From Desulfobulbus sp. (GTDB lineage: Bacteria > Desulfobacterota > Desulfobulbia > Desulfobulbales > Desulfobulbaceae): a DNA stretch of 64,000 bases. The position numbers were made by a program, and so were the translations under genes. Positions within the stretch are counted from its first letter, which is position 1. Each line of letters starts with the position of its first letter. Positions 10,032-19,066 of the stretch are shown piece after piece. The stretch is from positions 1-64,000 of the forward strand of contig QZJD01000025.1 in assembly GCA_003604995.1 (NCBI GenBank), in the 5' to 3' direction. A model generated the notes under the pieces. That model ran no database searches. It saw nothing but the letters and a program-made list of their open reading frames with translations, and was not told the DNA's origin.

Positions 10032-11146
10032 TTACCTGGTCCCTGGCCCCGGTCTGGCTTATCGATTTTACCGGCTCACTGGGCATGATCATCGTTTCCA
10101 CCATGTGCCTTATGACGACGAGGGCCATGGCGCGCAGCTTCCCGGAAAACGCCCTGGTCAACTATCTGCTTTGGTTCACCGCCGCGATTTTCGCCTTTTC
10201 CATCTCCAGATCCGCCGGTCACATCCTCCAGCATATCCTGTACTTCACCGGTCACAGTGCGGTGTGGAAAAAACTGTCGCCGTTCAGCGGCTCCATCAAT
10301 ACCATCACCTTTGTGGTGATCGGATCCGTTACCCTGTATTTCCGGCGGATGGAAACGATCATGAAGCGCATGGCCAGGGATCGGGACAAGATTTCCAACT
10401 TCAGCCGGGAACTGCTTGAGCTGAACAAGGATATCGAAACCATCGTCTCCGACCGCACCAGGCTGGAAATAGCCCTGCGGATCGCGCACGAGGTCAGGAA
10501 CCCGGCGATGATCATCGGCGGTCTGGTGCGGCGGATGAATAAAAACCTTGCCGATGACAGTCCGGAGTCAGCGCGGTTTAAACAGATCCAGGAACAGGTG
10601 GAAAACCTGGAAACCCTGGTCGGCAAGCTCGACCTACCTGCCAAAAAAGGGAGCGGATCCTTTTCTTCCCTGGACCTGAACGTCCTTGCCGAAGAGGCCG
10701 TCGATGCGGTCCAGGCGGAAGCTGACCGGAAAGGGGTTATCGTTTTCCTGGACAGGGCCGCGGCCCCGCTCATCTTTCAGGGCAGCAGGCACCTGGTCAA
10801 GATCGCCCTGATGCATATCCTACGCAACAGCATCGAAGCGTGCGACGGCGGAGATACCATCCAGGTCATCACCGAGGCGGGCGACAAATCGGTCCAGGTG
10901 CGCATTGAAGACAACGGACCGGGCATCCCGCAGGAAATGGTCACGCACATTTTTGAACCGTTTTTCAGCACGGAAGAGGGGACAACGGGCATCGGCCTGC
11001 CGTATGTGAAGCAGATCGTCGAAGATCACAAGGGAACCATTGCCCTTGCCGGCGGCAGGGAGGGGGGGACGGTGGTCGTCATCAACTTCCCCCCTCTCCT
11101 TGGCGAGCTGTCCAGAACGCAGACCGGAGATCGGGCCGGCGGCTAA
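10028..11146 (+). CDS. Membrane sensor histidine kinase
   Basis: TM N-terminus, RIAHEVRNPAMIIGG H-box, HILRNSIEA N-box, VRIEDNGPGIP and GTTGIGLPYVKQIV G-boxes. Confidence 0.9.
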   Translation: MITWSLAPVWLIDFTGSLGMIIVSTMCLMTTRAMARSFPENALVNYLLWFTAAIFAFSISRSAGHILQHILYFTGHSAVWKKLSPFSGSINTITFVVIGSVTLYFRRMETIMKRMARDRDKISNFSRELLELNKDIETIVSDRTRLEIALRIAHEVRNPAMIIGGLVRRMNKNLADDSPESARFKQIQEQVENLETLVGKLDLPAKKGSGSFSSLDLNVLAEEAVDAVQAEADRKGVIVFLDRAAAPLIFQGSRHLVKIALMHILRNSIEACDGGDTIQVITEAGDKSVQVRIEDNGPGIPQEMVTHIFEPFFSTEEGTTGIGLPYVKQIVEDHKGTIALAGGREGGTVVVINFPPLLGELSRTQTGDRAGG

Positions 11147-11862
11147 TCAAAGGCCATGGACGTCTTCCATTCCTTCCAGACATTGCCGACCAGGTCGGGT
11201 CCGGGCTTGAGAGTCATCTTGCCAGGCCGCCAGCCGGACGGCGTCGCCTGGCTGCCCTTGGATTCCCGTACCAGTTGAAAGGCCTGGACCTGCCGGAAGG
11301 TTTCGTTGACGTTTCTTCCCACCGGCGGGGTCAGGACTTCGTAACCCTGGACAATGCCGTCCGGGTCAATGATGAATCTGCCGCGGGTCTCCACCCCCGC
11401 ATCCTCGTCATAGACGCCGAAGACCCTGCCGACCCGGCCGCCGGCATCGGAAAGCATCGGGAACGGGACGCCGCTCTTCACCATTTTGGACAGTTCATGA
11501 TCATCCCACATCTTGTGGACGAACATGCTGTCGATGCTCATGGACAGAACCTCCACGCCCAATTTTTGAAAATCCGCGTATTTTTCAGCAACTGCTGAAA
11601 TTTCGGTTGCTCAGACAAAGGTAAAATCACCCGGGTAGAAGCAGAGGAGAACCCACTTTCCCAGATATTCGGACAGGGTGATATTGATGAACTTGCCCTT
11701 CTGGTACCCGGGCGCACTGAAATCCGGCGCCTTCCTGCCTACCTGAATCATGGGTGCAGCCTCCTTTTTTGCGATCTGTTTCTCATGAACTTCTTCCGAC
11801 ACCTTTTCGCCCACAGGCCCTCCCGTGGGTCGCGCACAGCCGGCCTTGACTTCTTCCGCCAT
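11143..11862 (-). CDS. prxU: Selenocysteine-containing peroxiredoxin; in-frame TGA (plus-strand 11611-11613) read as Sec
   Basis: ORF track splits it into 11611-11862 and 11143-11562 in the same frame. Read-through gives ...[41 protein letters not shown]..., with U at the Cys of the Prx motif FTFVCPTE. Strong SD (AAGGAGGT) before ATG at 11862. Confidence 0.9.
11583..11610 (-). promoter_or_regulatory. Candidate bacterial SECIS hairpin immediately 3' of the UGA
   Basis: UGA GCAACCGAAA UUUCAGC-AGUU-GCUGAAA: 7-bp perfect stem, GU in the apical loop, loop starting 18 nt after the UGA. Confidence 0.75.
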
Positions 11863-12291
11863 TGTACCTCCTTGCTAAAAAAGTGAATTTGCGGGTCCTG
11901 CGCCACAGCGTCTGTTGCAGAAACAGCAGGAAATCCGCCGACATCTCCATGGAGCTTCGAGTTTGCTTCAGCAGAGAGGCAAAGCGGATCACTTCGGCGC
12001 AATCCTTATTGACACACTTTCATTATATGAAGAAAATGGGGAGAGAGTCAAAAAAATGCAGTAAAATTCGGGAAATAGACCACGATGTAGCAGGCGACAG
12101 GAGCTGTATCAGGATGACGTTCGCCTGGAGAGACGCAGGAATATTTCAGCGGGAACCGCATCTCATAAAATGGCGGCGGGAAAAGGAAAAGAAACGTTGC
12201 ATCAACGATATGGTCCGCCAACCCCGGCCGGGGCGTTTATTACCTTGGCCAGTGCCACCTGCGGCGCATTGCTCAGCCCTGAAGCAGGACG

Positions 12292-12708
12292 TCAATTGGG
12301 CGGGAACTGGCAGGAGCCGATGGTGTACTCCTTGATCGGTTGCCCGTACTGGTCCAGAACAAACCTGCCGTACCCGTCGCGGATATAACGCTCCCAGCGG
12401 CACATGCCGGGCGGAACGTAGGGAGGATAATTGTAGATCACCTGGGGCTGCTGTTGATAGTACACCCGCTGTTCAGGAGGCGGCGGTTGCAGGACGGCGC
12501 TCAGGAAAAGCGTGCCGAGCAGTATTCCGCCGAACCAGAGCCAGGCGTCGTCATGGTGATGGCCGTGGCCATAATAGCGAGGATGGTCATACACCCGATA
12601 ATTGTAATAGGGTCCCGGCGGCCGGGAATACCATGCCAGGCTTAGGGCTGGGGCGCAGGTGGACCAGAGAAGGGCTGCGGCGAGAACAAGGGCTGTTTTT
12701 TTGAACAT
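12292..12708 (-). CDS. Secreted Tyr/Pro-rich hypothetical protein
   Basis: Signal peptide MFKKTALVLAAALLWSTCAPALSLA; YYNYRVYDHPRYYGHGHHHDD; C-terminal RYIRDGYGRFVLDQYGQPIKEY. Confidence 0.65.
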   Translation of the reverse strand: MFKKTALVLAAALLWSTCAPALSLAWYSRPPGPYYNYRVYDHPRYYGHGHHHDDAWLWFGGILLGTLFLSAVLQPPPPEQRVYYQQQPQVIYNYPPYVPPGMCRWERYIRDGYGRFVLDQYGQPIKEYTIGSCQFPPN

Positions 12709-12890
12709 TGCTTCACCTCCGAAGAGCTCGCTGCGAAATCAACGGCAAACAACGCCTTTTTCAGACTCTTTATAAAATATAATCACTTTCAGATCATTTG
12801 CAGAAAGAAATGCGCCCCCACTGATCCACAGTTTTTTCGATACCGACCCCGTTGGGTTGCCCTTGCCCCGACGAAACTGGAGGTCGTCGA

Positions 12891-14174
12891 TCACATCTTC
12901 TCGGGCTGGCCGGTGCAGGAAAGGACGTCCTCCCACATCCGGCCCCGGGGATCGATCTTTTTGCGCTTGTCGGCCACCAGGGGGATGGGGACATGGGTGA
13001 ACTGGTTGTTGCTGTGACCGATGAACATATTGGTCCGGCCGGTCATCCCGGCGTGCACCGCGTTGTAGCCGAGCAGCAGGCAGAAAGCCGAATCCCAGGC
13101 GTTGGCAGGCATGGAGCGGATGGTGTAGCTGGGGTCGATATATTTGAGGGTATGATCAATCTTCTCCGCGGATAAGAATTCGCAGATCTTTTCCCGAAGA
13201 AAATGGCCGATATTGCCCAGGCGCTGGTTGCCGGAGGCATCGGTACCGAGATCGGCGCGCATCAGATTCTGCCCCGCGCCCTCGCCGACCACAACTACGG
13301 CATAGCCGCGCCGGATGATCCGCTGTTGCAGGGCCTGGAGAAAACCTTCCAGGGTGAACTCCACCTCCGGGACCAGGCAAAAATTCACCACGTTGTTGGC
13401 CAAGGCGGCCGAGGCGGCGATGAAGCCTGATTCCCGGCCCATGAGTTTGACCAGGCCGATGCCGTTGCGGGCGCCGATCGCCTCGACATAGGCGGTGTAG
13501 GTCGAGGTCTTCGAGGCCTCCACCGCAGTGATATAGCCGAACGACATGTCAATGTAGGCGATATCGTTGTCAATGGTCTTGGGTATGCCGATGACGTTGA
13601 TCTTCAGCCCGCGCCTGTGGATCTCCTCGTGGATAGCCTTGACCCCGCGCATGGTCCCGTCGCCGCCGATGGCATAGAGGGTAGAAATATGCATCTGCTC
13701 CAGGGTATCGACCATGCAGCAGACATCCTGCGGGCCCCGCGATGAGCCGAGAATGGTGCCACCGGAATGGTGGATGTCCTTGACCACCTGCGGGGTAAGG
13801 GCGATGGGGGCATGACCGTGGTGCGGCGAGAGTCCTTCGTACCCATAGCGGAAGCCCCAGATGGACCGAACGCCGTAATGGTGGTAGAGGCTCATGACGA
13901 TGGACCGGATCACGTCGTTGATGCCGGGACACAGGCCGCCGCAGGTGACGATGCCGCAGCTGATCTTGGAAGGATCGAAATAGATCTTTTCCCGCGGCCC
14001 CGCCATCTCAAAACAGGGAATTTCGCCGCAGACCTCAATATACGGGCGCAGGTCGCGCAGGTTGGCGGAAAAGATGATCCGGTCTTCTTCATCGTCGATG
14101 AAGACCGATTGGTGCATGGGGGTATGGACTTTGCACTCGCCCAGTTTTTCTATGTTCAGGTCGGATTCATTCAT
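12891..14174 (-). CDS. 6-phosphofructokinase (PfkA superfamily, long form)
   Basis: ISCGIVTCGGLCPGINDVIR, YAIGGDGTMRG, GIPKTIDNDI, LVKLMGRESGFIA. Confidence 0.92.
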   Translation of the reverse strand: MNESDLNIEKLGECKVHTPMHQSVFIDDEEDRIIFSANLRDLRPYIEVCGEIPCFEMAGPREKIYFDPSKISCGIVTCGGLCPGINDVIRSIVMSLYHHYGVRSIWGFRYGYEGLSPHHGHAPIALTPQVVKDIHHSGGTILGSSRGPQDVCCMVDTLEQMHISTLYAIGGDGTMRGVKAIHEEIHRRGLKINVIGIPKTIDNDIAYIDMSFGYITAVEASKTSTYTAYVEAIGARNGIGLVKLMGRESGFIAASAALANNVVNFCLVPEVEFTLEGFLQALQQRIIRRGYAVVVVGEGAGQNLMRADLGTDASGNQRLGNIGHFLREKICEFLSAEKIDHTLKYIDPSYTIRSMPANAWDSAFCLLLGYNAVHAGMTGRTNMFIGHSNNQFTHVPIPLVADKRKKIDPRGRMWEDVLSCTGQPEKM

Positions 14175-16684
14175 ATCAGGTTGTGGATGTCTACGTCCAG
14201 AGGTTTAACCTGCCAGATGATGTTACAGTACTCTTCAATGGACCGGTCGGAGGTAAAATACCCCATCCGGGCCGTATTGATGATCGCCATCCGCGTCCAT
14301 CGGGCAGGATCGAGCCAGGTTCGGCCGACCCGTTCCTGGCATTGCAGATAGGCGTCATAATCAGCGAGCACGAAATATTCATCACTGTACATGAGGTGAT
14401 CGCAGAGAGGTTTGAACAACTCGAGATCCCCGTGCGAAAAAAAGCCGTCGCGCAGCAGATCGATGACCGCGCGCAACTCCTGGTTTTTCTCATAGATGGA
14501 GTAGGGGATGTAGCCGCCGTTGAAGAGCCGCTGCACCTTGTCCACGGTCAGGCCGAAAAGGAAGAAGTTTTCGGAACCGACCGCCTCGCGGATCTCGACG
14601 TTGGCACCGTCCAGGGTGCCGATGGTCAGCGCCCCGTTCAGGGAAAATTTCATGTTGCCGGTACCGGACGCCTCCTTGCCCGCGGTGGAGATCTGCTCGG
14701 AGAGGTCGGCGGCCGGGTAGATGCGCTGGCCGTTCTGCACGTTGAAGTTGGGAATGAACACCACCTTCATCCGGTCGTTCACGTCGCTGTCGTTGTTGAT
14801 GACCTCGGCCACCGAATTGATCAGCTTGATGATCAGTTTGGCCATGAAATAACCGGGTGCAGCCTTGCCGCCGAAAATGAAGGTGCGCGGGACCATGTCC
14901 AGGCCGGGATTATGCTTGAGACGATGGTACAGGGTCAGGATATGCAGGACGTTGAGGTGCTGCCGCTTGTACTCGTGGATACGCTTGACCTGGATGTCGA
15001 AGAGCGACGCCGGGTCCACCGCGACGCCGGTCTTGTCCAGGATATAGGCGGCCAGATTTTTTTTGTTTTCCAGCTTGACCTTTCGCCATTTTTCCTGAAA
15101 AGCGGGGTCGTTGGCCAGGGGTTCCAGATGGCTGAGCAACTCCAGATTGGTGCACCAGGCATGACCGATGGCGCCGTCGATCAGATTGCTCAGGCCGGGA
15201 TTGGCGCTCATGATCCAGCGGCGCGGGGTAACACCGTTGGTGATGTTGTGAAATTTGTCAGGATTCAGGTTGAAGAAATCGGCAAACAGGCTGGCCTTGA
15301 CCAGCCGGGTATGCATGGCAGCCACCCCGTTCACCGCATGGCTGCCGATGACCGCCAGATTGGCCATGCGCACGTAGCGCGGCCCGGTTTCCTCGATGAG
15401 GGACATGCGGGCCAAAATCTGATTGTCGCCGGGACGGCGGACCCGGACCGTATCCAGAAAGCGCCGGTTGATCTCAAAGATGATCTGCAGATGCCGGGGC
15501 AGCTCCTTTTCGAACAGGGGCACCGGCCATTTTTCCAAGGCTTCGGGCAACAGGGTATGGTTGGTATAGCTGAAGGTCCGGCGGGTGATATCCCAGGCCG
15601 TCTCCCAGGGGATTTCAAAGCGGTCCAATAACAGGCGCATAAGTTCCGCGACGGCGATGGCCGGATGGGTGTCGTTGAGCTGGCCTGCCCAGTAGTCGGG
15701 CAGGGACTCAATGCTTTTGCCGCGGCGCAGGTGCATGCGGATGATATCCTGGAGGGTGCAGGCGGTGAAAAAGTACTGCTGGGACAGGCGAAGCTGCTTC
15801 CCTTTGAATGCCTGGTCGTTGGGATAGAGGACCTTGGAGATGTTCTCGGCCACCACCTTGGCCTCCACCGCACCGTAGTAATCGCCCACATTGAAGGCAT
15901 GAAAATCGAAAGATTCGGGCGCCTCGGCCTTCCACAGGCGGAGCAGGCCGACGTTGTTCACATGATAGCCGGGAATGGGGGTGTCATACGGCACGCCGCT
16001 GACCATCAGATCCGGCAGCCAGCGGACCCGGTAGTTGCCGGCCGCATCGGTATAGCCTTCGGTACGGCCGCCGAATCCCACCCGGCAGGTGTCCTCCGGC
16101 CTGGCAATCTCCCAGGGGTTGCCGAAGCGCAGCCATTTGTCGGTGATCTCCTCCTGCCAGCCGTTGTTGATCACCTGATCAAAAATGCCGAATTCATAAC
16201 GGATGCCGTAACCGATGGCCGGCCGCCGCAGGGTGGCCAGGGAATCGAGGAAGCAGGCGGCCAGCCGTCCCAGGCCGCCGTTGCCCAGGCCGGGTTCCTC
16301 CTCCTGGTCGATGAGCTGGTCGATATCGATATCCAGCTCAGCCATGGCGGCGCGGACCGACGCATCAATATCCAGATTGAGCATGTTGTTGGCCAGGTGC
16401 GGTCCGGGCAGATATTCGGCGGAAAGATAGAACACGACCTTGACATCTTCTTCCTGGTAATGGCTGAGGGTATTGACCCAGCGAAGCAGGAGGCGATCTC
16501 TAACCGTATAGGCCAGGGCCATGTACAGATCGTTGTTGCTGGCGTTTTCCAGGGAGCGGCCCTGTACATAGAACAGGTTTTCCAGGAAGGCCTTTTTGAT
16601 CGAATCCTTGCTCGTCCCTGTCCGGATATCCGGACAGGTGGGGGGTAGGGTGATAAATTTGACCGGGGCGGGCTGGTTCGCCAT
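14171..16684 (-). CDS. glgP: Glycogen/starch/alpha-glucan phosphorylase
   Basis: EPGLGNGGLGRLAACFLDSLATL, QLNDTHPAIAVAELMRLL, EASGTGNMKFSLNGALTIGTLDGANVEI (PLP site); 4-nt overlap with pfk. Confidence 0.97.
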   Translation of the reverse strand: MANQPAPVKFITLPPTCPDIRTGTSKDSIKKAFLENLFYVQGRSLENASNNDLYMALAYTVRDRLLLRWVNTLSHYQEEDVKVVFYLSAEYLPGPHLANNMLNLDIDASVRAAMAELDIDIDQLIDQEEEPGLGNGGLGRLAACFLDSLATLRRPAIGYGIRYEFGIFDQVINNGWQEEITDKWLRFGNPWEIARPEDTCRVGFGGRTEGYTDAAGNYRVRWLPDLMVSGVPYDTPIPGYHVNNVGLLRLWKAEAPESFDFHAFNVGDYYGAVEAKVVAENISKVLYPNDQAFKGKQLRLSQQYFFTACTLQDIIRMHLRRGKSIESLPDYWAGQLNDTHPAIAVAELMRLLLDRFEIPWETAWDITRRTFSYTNHTLLPEALEKWPVPLFEKELPRHLQIIFEINRRFLDTVRVRRPGDNQILARMSLIEETGPRYVRMANLAVIGSHAVNGVAAMHTRLVKASLFADFFNLNPDKFHNITNGVTPRRWIMSANPGLSNLIDGAIGHAWCTNLELLSHLEPLANDPAFQEKWRKVKLENKKNLAAYILDKTGVAVDPASLFDIQVKRIHEYKRQHLNVLHILTLYHRLKHNPGLDMVPRTFIFGGKAAPGYFMAKLIIKLINSVAEVINNDSDVNDRMKVVFIPNFNVQNGQRIYPAADLSEQISTAGKEASGTGNMKFSLNGALTIGTLDGANVEIREAVGSENFFLFGLTVDKVQRLFNGGYIPYSIYEKNQELRAVIDLLRDGFFSHGDLELFKPLCDHLMYSDEYFVLADYDAYLQCQERVGRTWLDPARWTRMAIINTARMGYFTSDRSIEEYCNIIWQVKPLDVDIHNLI

Positions 16685-16824
16685 GCGTGCTCCATTGGAT
16701 GATACCCTTGCGAATCCTCAAAACGCGAGGCATCCGCCACCGCGATTTTCGCAAGTTGCAAGGAAGCGAATTCGGCCCCGTTCTTTGCGCGGAACCGGCA
16801 ACAGCTTAATCTCAAAACATATGA

Positions 16825-16999
16825 GCCTCTTTCAAAATGTCCACCTGCTCCGATCGGCTAAAAATCTCCTGGACGGCGTCTTTCTTGTGAAATCGTCCTC
16901 ACCGTAGCGCTGCTATGCTTCCGGGCGATTTCACAACTCATCCTTGCCCAGTGTATTTTTCTCTCGATTTCACAACGTCGCTCATTTTGAAAGAGGCTC
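16825..16999. mobile_element. MITE-like element, copy A
   Basis: GAGCCTCTTTCAAAATG ... CATTTTGAAAGAGGCTC, flanked by ATAT/ATAT; shares interior with the copies at 18139 and 52788. Confidence 0.85.
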
Positions 17000-17186
17000 A
17001 TATTGCTGATATATTATACGCTTGAAATGAATTTGAAGTAAACACGTTTTTGATCAACAGGTTACGTTTCCCCGGAAGATCAGGGTGGCCCCAAAAAAAA
17101 GGTTAACCGGTTCCGCATTGGGATTTTGGCGCGAATTCGACCTGATCTTCTCCGGACGCCGCAATTCCAAAAACGGAGAATGCAGA

Positions 17187-17939
17187 TTACTGGTCTGTAT
17201 GATCGAATTTTCCGTTAGCCAGAAAGAAAATAACCTGCCGGACAACCTCGTCGCTCTGCATGATAAAGGGGTGGGAATGGTGCACCACCAGGAAATCTTT
17301 CATTCCTTCGAGAACGGTGTCCGCCACCGCGACTTTGCCGTCATTGGGCTCATTGAAGGCGGTGGACAGGACCGGGTTGATGCTCCGATCCCCGGCGATG
17401 ATCCCGACTTCGAAATTCGCCGGCCCAAGTTGCAGGGGGACGCTGTCCGGGCCGGTTCCCAGTTGGAAGCCGGCCGGTCCGTTCAGCAGTTCGTACCCTG
17501 GAAAATCTGCAAATTCATCCACCACCCTGCTTCCCCGGTTGGGCGGGGCAAGCATCACCACTCTGCCCAGTTCAGGGATTGTGGTGGTGGCCAGGTAGGC
17601 CCGAACCAGGATGCCACCCAGGGAATGGGTGACGAAATGGATTCGCCGAGCCCCTTGCGCCCGGCAATGGGTCAACCCCTCGTTCACCGACAGGGGTGCC
17701 AGTTCGGCAATGGGCTTTTCCCGGGATGGATAGTCGATATTGCTGACGCGATAACCCGTTGCTTCCAGGGCATCGGCCATCTCGGCCATGGATGCGGAAG
17801 TCCTGGCCAGGCCGTGCAGCAGGACGACGCATTCCACCGCGGAGTCATTCGCTGCGTTCAACCGGAGCGGATTGACAAGAAACGCCGCAAGCAGGGGCAG
17901 ACAGAAAGAAATCAACAAGAAGTGTCTATTGGGGCACAT
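17187..17939 (-). CDS. Secreted alpha/beta-hydrolase, lipase-like
   Basis: ECVVLLHGLARTSASM oxyanion region, HFVTHSLGGILVRAYL nucleophile elbow; signal peptide; SD AAGGAG upstream of ATG 17939. Confidence 0.85.
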   Translation of the reverse strand: MCPNRHFLLISFCLPLLAAFLVNPLRLNAANDSAVECVVLLHGLARTSASMAEMADALEATGYRVSNIDYPSREKPIAELAPLSVNEGLTHCRAQGARRIHFVTHSLGGILVRAYLATTTIPELGRVVMLAPPNRGSRVVDEFADFPGYELLNGPAGFQLGTGPDSVPLQLGPANFEVGIIAGDRSINPVLSTAFNEPNDGKVAVADTVLEGMKDFLVVHHSHPFIMQSDEVVRQVIFFLANGKFDHTDQ

Positions 17940-18138
17940 GAAAATTTGCTCCTTATTCACCACATGGGGACGGTTTCTGCGATACCGAATCGGAGCGGCC
18001 CCCATGTTGTTCGTTTCTTCATATTGCATACAACGCAGAGATGGTGTGCGCAACCCGCGAGATCATCTTCGTCTTCCGGAAATACCTGGTGTTGCTGTTG
18101 ACATGCTCAAAAGTTTTCGCAATAATGCCATTATTAAC

Positions 18139-18315
18139 GAGCCTCTTTCAAAATGAGCGTCGTTGTGAAATCGAGAGAAAAATACACTGGGAAAGGATGA
18201 GATGGGAAATCGCCCGGAAGCGTAGCTGCGCTCCGTTGAGGACGGTTTCCCATTGAAGACGCCGCCCAGAGTATTTTTAGCCGATCGGAATAGATGTTCA
18301 TTTTGAAAGAAGCTC
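18139..18315. mobile_element. MITE-like element, copy B (inverted relative to A and C)
   Basis: GAGCCTCTTTCAAAATG ... CATTTTGAAAGAAGCTC, flanked by TAAC/TAAC direct repeats. Confidence 0.85.
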
Positions 18316-18397
18316 TAACAATTGAGCACGCTCGCCATGATACCAGATGGCGGGCAAGTGCCTCGCCATGGCTGGTTCCGGTTAAAGGAGAGAGAGA

Positions 18398-18973
18398 GTG
18401 AAGGTCGTCGCATTCAACGGCAGCGCACGCAAGGACGGCAATACCGCCCAGCTGGTCCGGTATGTCTTCGAGGAGCTGAACAGCCGGGGCATTGAAACCG
18501 AGCTGATCCAGCTTTCAGGAAAGCATCCGCACGGCTGCATCGCCTGCTACCAGTGTTTTGAACGAAAGAACCGGCGCTGCGCCGTGGACACGGACTGCAT
18601 CAACGAGTGCATCGAAAAGATGGAAACGGCGGACGGGATCATTCTGGCGTCGCCCACCTATTTCGCCGATGTCAGTACGGAAATGAAGGCCCTCATCGAC
18701 CGGTGCGGCATGACCTCCCGGGCCAACGGCGATATGTACAAGCGCAAGGTAGGGGCCGCGGTGGTCGCGCAGCGCCGTGGCGGAGCAATTCACGTTTTTG
18801 ATTCCATCAACCACTTTTTCACCATCGGCCAGATGATCATCGTCGGTTCCAGTTACTGGAATTTCGGGGTCGGCCGGGACAAGGGCGAGGTGGCCGGGGA
18901 CGAGGAGGGGATCAAAACCATGCGGGTCCTGGGTGAAAACATGGCCTGGCTGCTTCAAAAAATTCACGGCTGA
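18398..18973 (+). CDS. Flavodoxin-fold NADPH-dependent FMN reductase family protein
   Basis: MKVVAFNGSARKDGNTAQLVRYVFEEL, GCIACYQCFE, IILASPTYFADVS. Confidence 0.88.
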   Translation: MKVVAFNGSARKDGNTAQLVRYVFEELNSRGIETELIQLSGKHPHGCIACYQCFERKNRRCAVDTDCINECIEKMETADGIILASPTYFADVSTEMKALIDRCGMTSRANGDMYKRKVGAAVVAQRRGGAIHVFDSINHFFTIGQMIIVGSSYWNFGVGRDKGEVAGDEEGIKTMRVLGENMAWLLQKIHG

Positions 18974-19066
18974 ACCAGCCCCATCCTTTTTTCGAGCAGC
19001 GCGAAAAAGGCAGATAAGCCGCCTGAACCGCAGCGACGATCAGACAGGAGTTGACCTCCGATTTCT

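Noticed and set aside
11143-11613. Frameshift or pseudogene explanation for the split peroxiredoxin
   Set aside because: Both halves are in the same frame, the only interruption is a TGA exactly at the catalytic Cys position, and a SECIS-like hairpin follows; selenocysteine explains it better.
11862-12335. 157-aa plus-strand ORF upstream of the peroxiredoxin
   Set aside because: Overlaps the peroxiredoxin SD/promoter region and the 3' end of the 12292-12708 gene; no recognisable domain or clear RBS.
14183-15631. 482-aa plus-strand ORF opposite glgP
   Set aside because: Antisense to well-conserved glycogen phosphorylase; composition typical of shadow ORFs.
16596-16907. Short plus-strand ORF running into MITE copy A
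   Set aside because: Antisense to the glgP start plus repeat; not a credible CDS.
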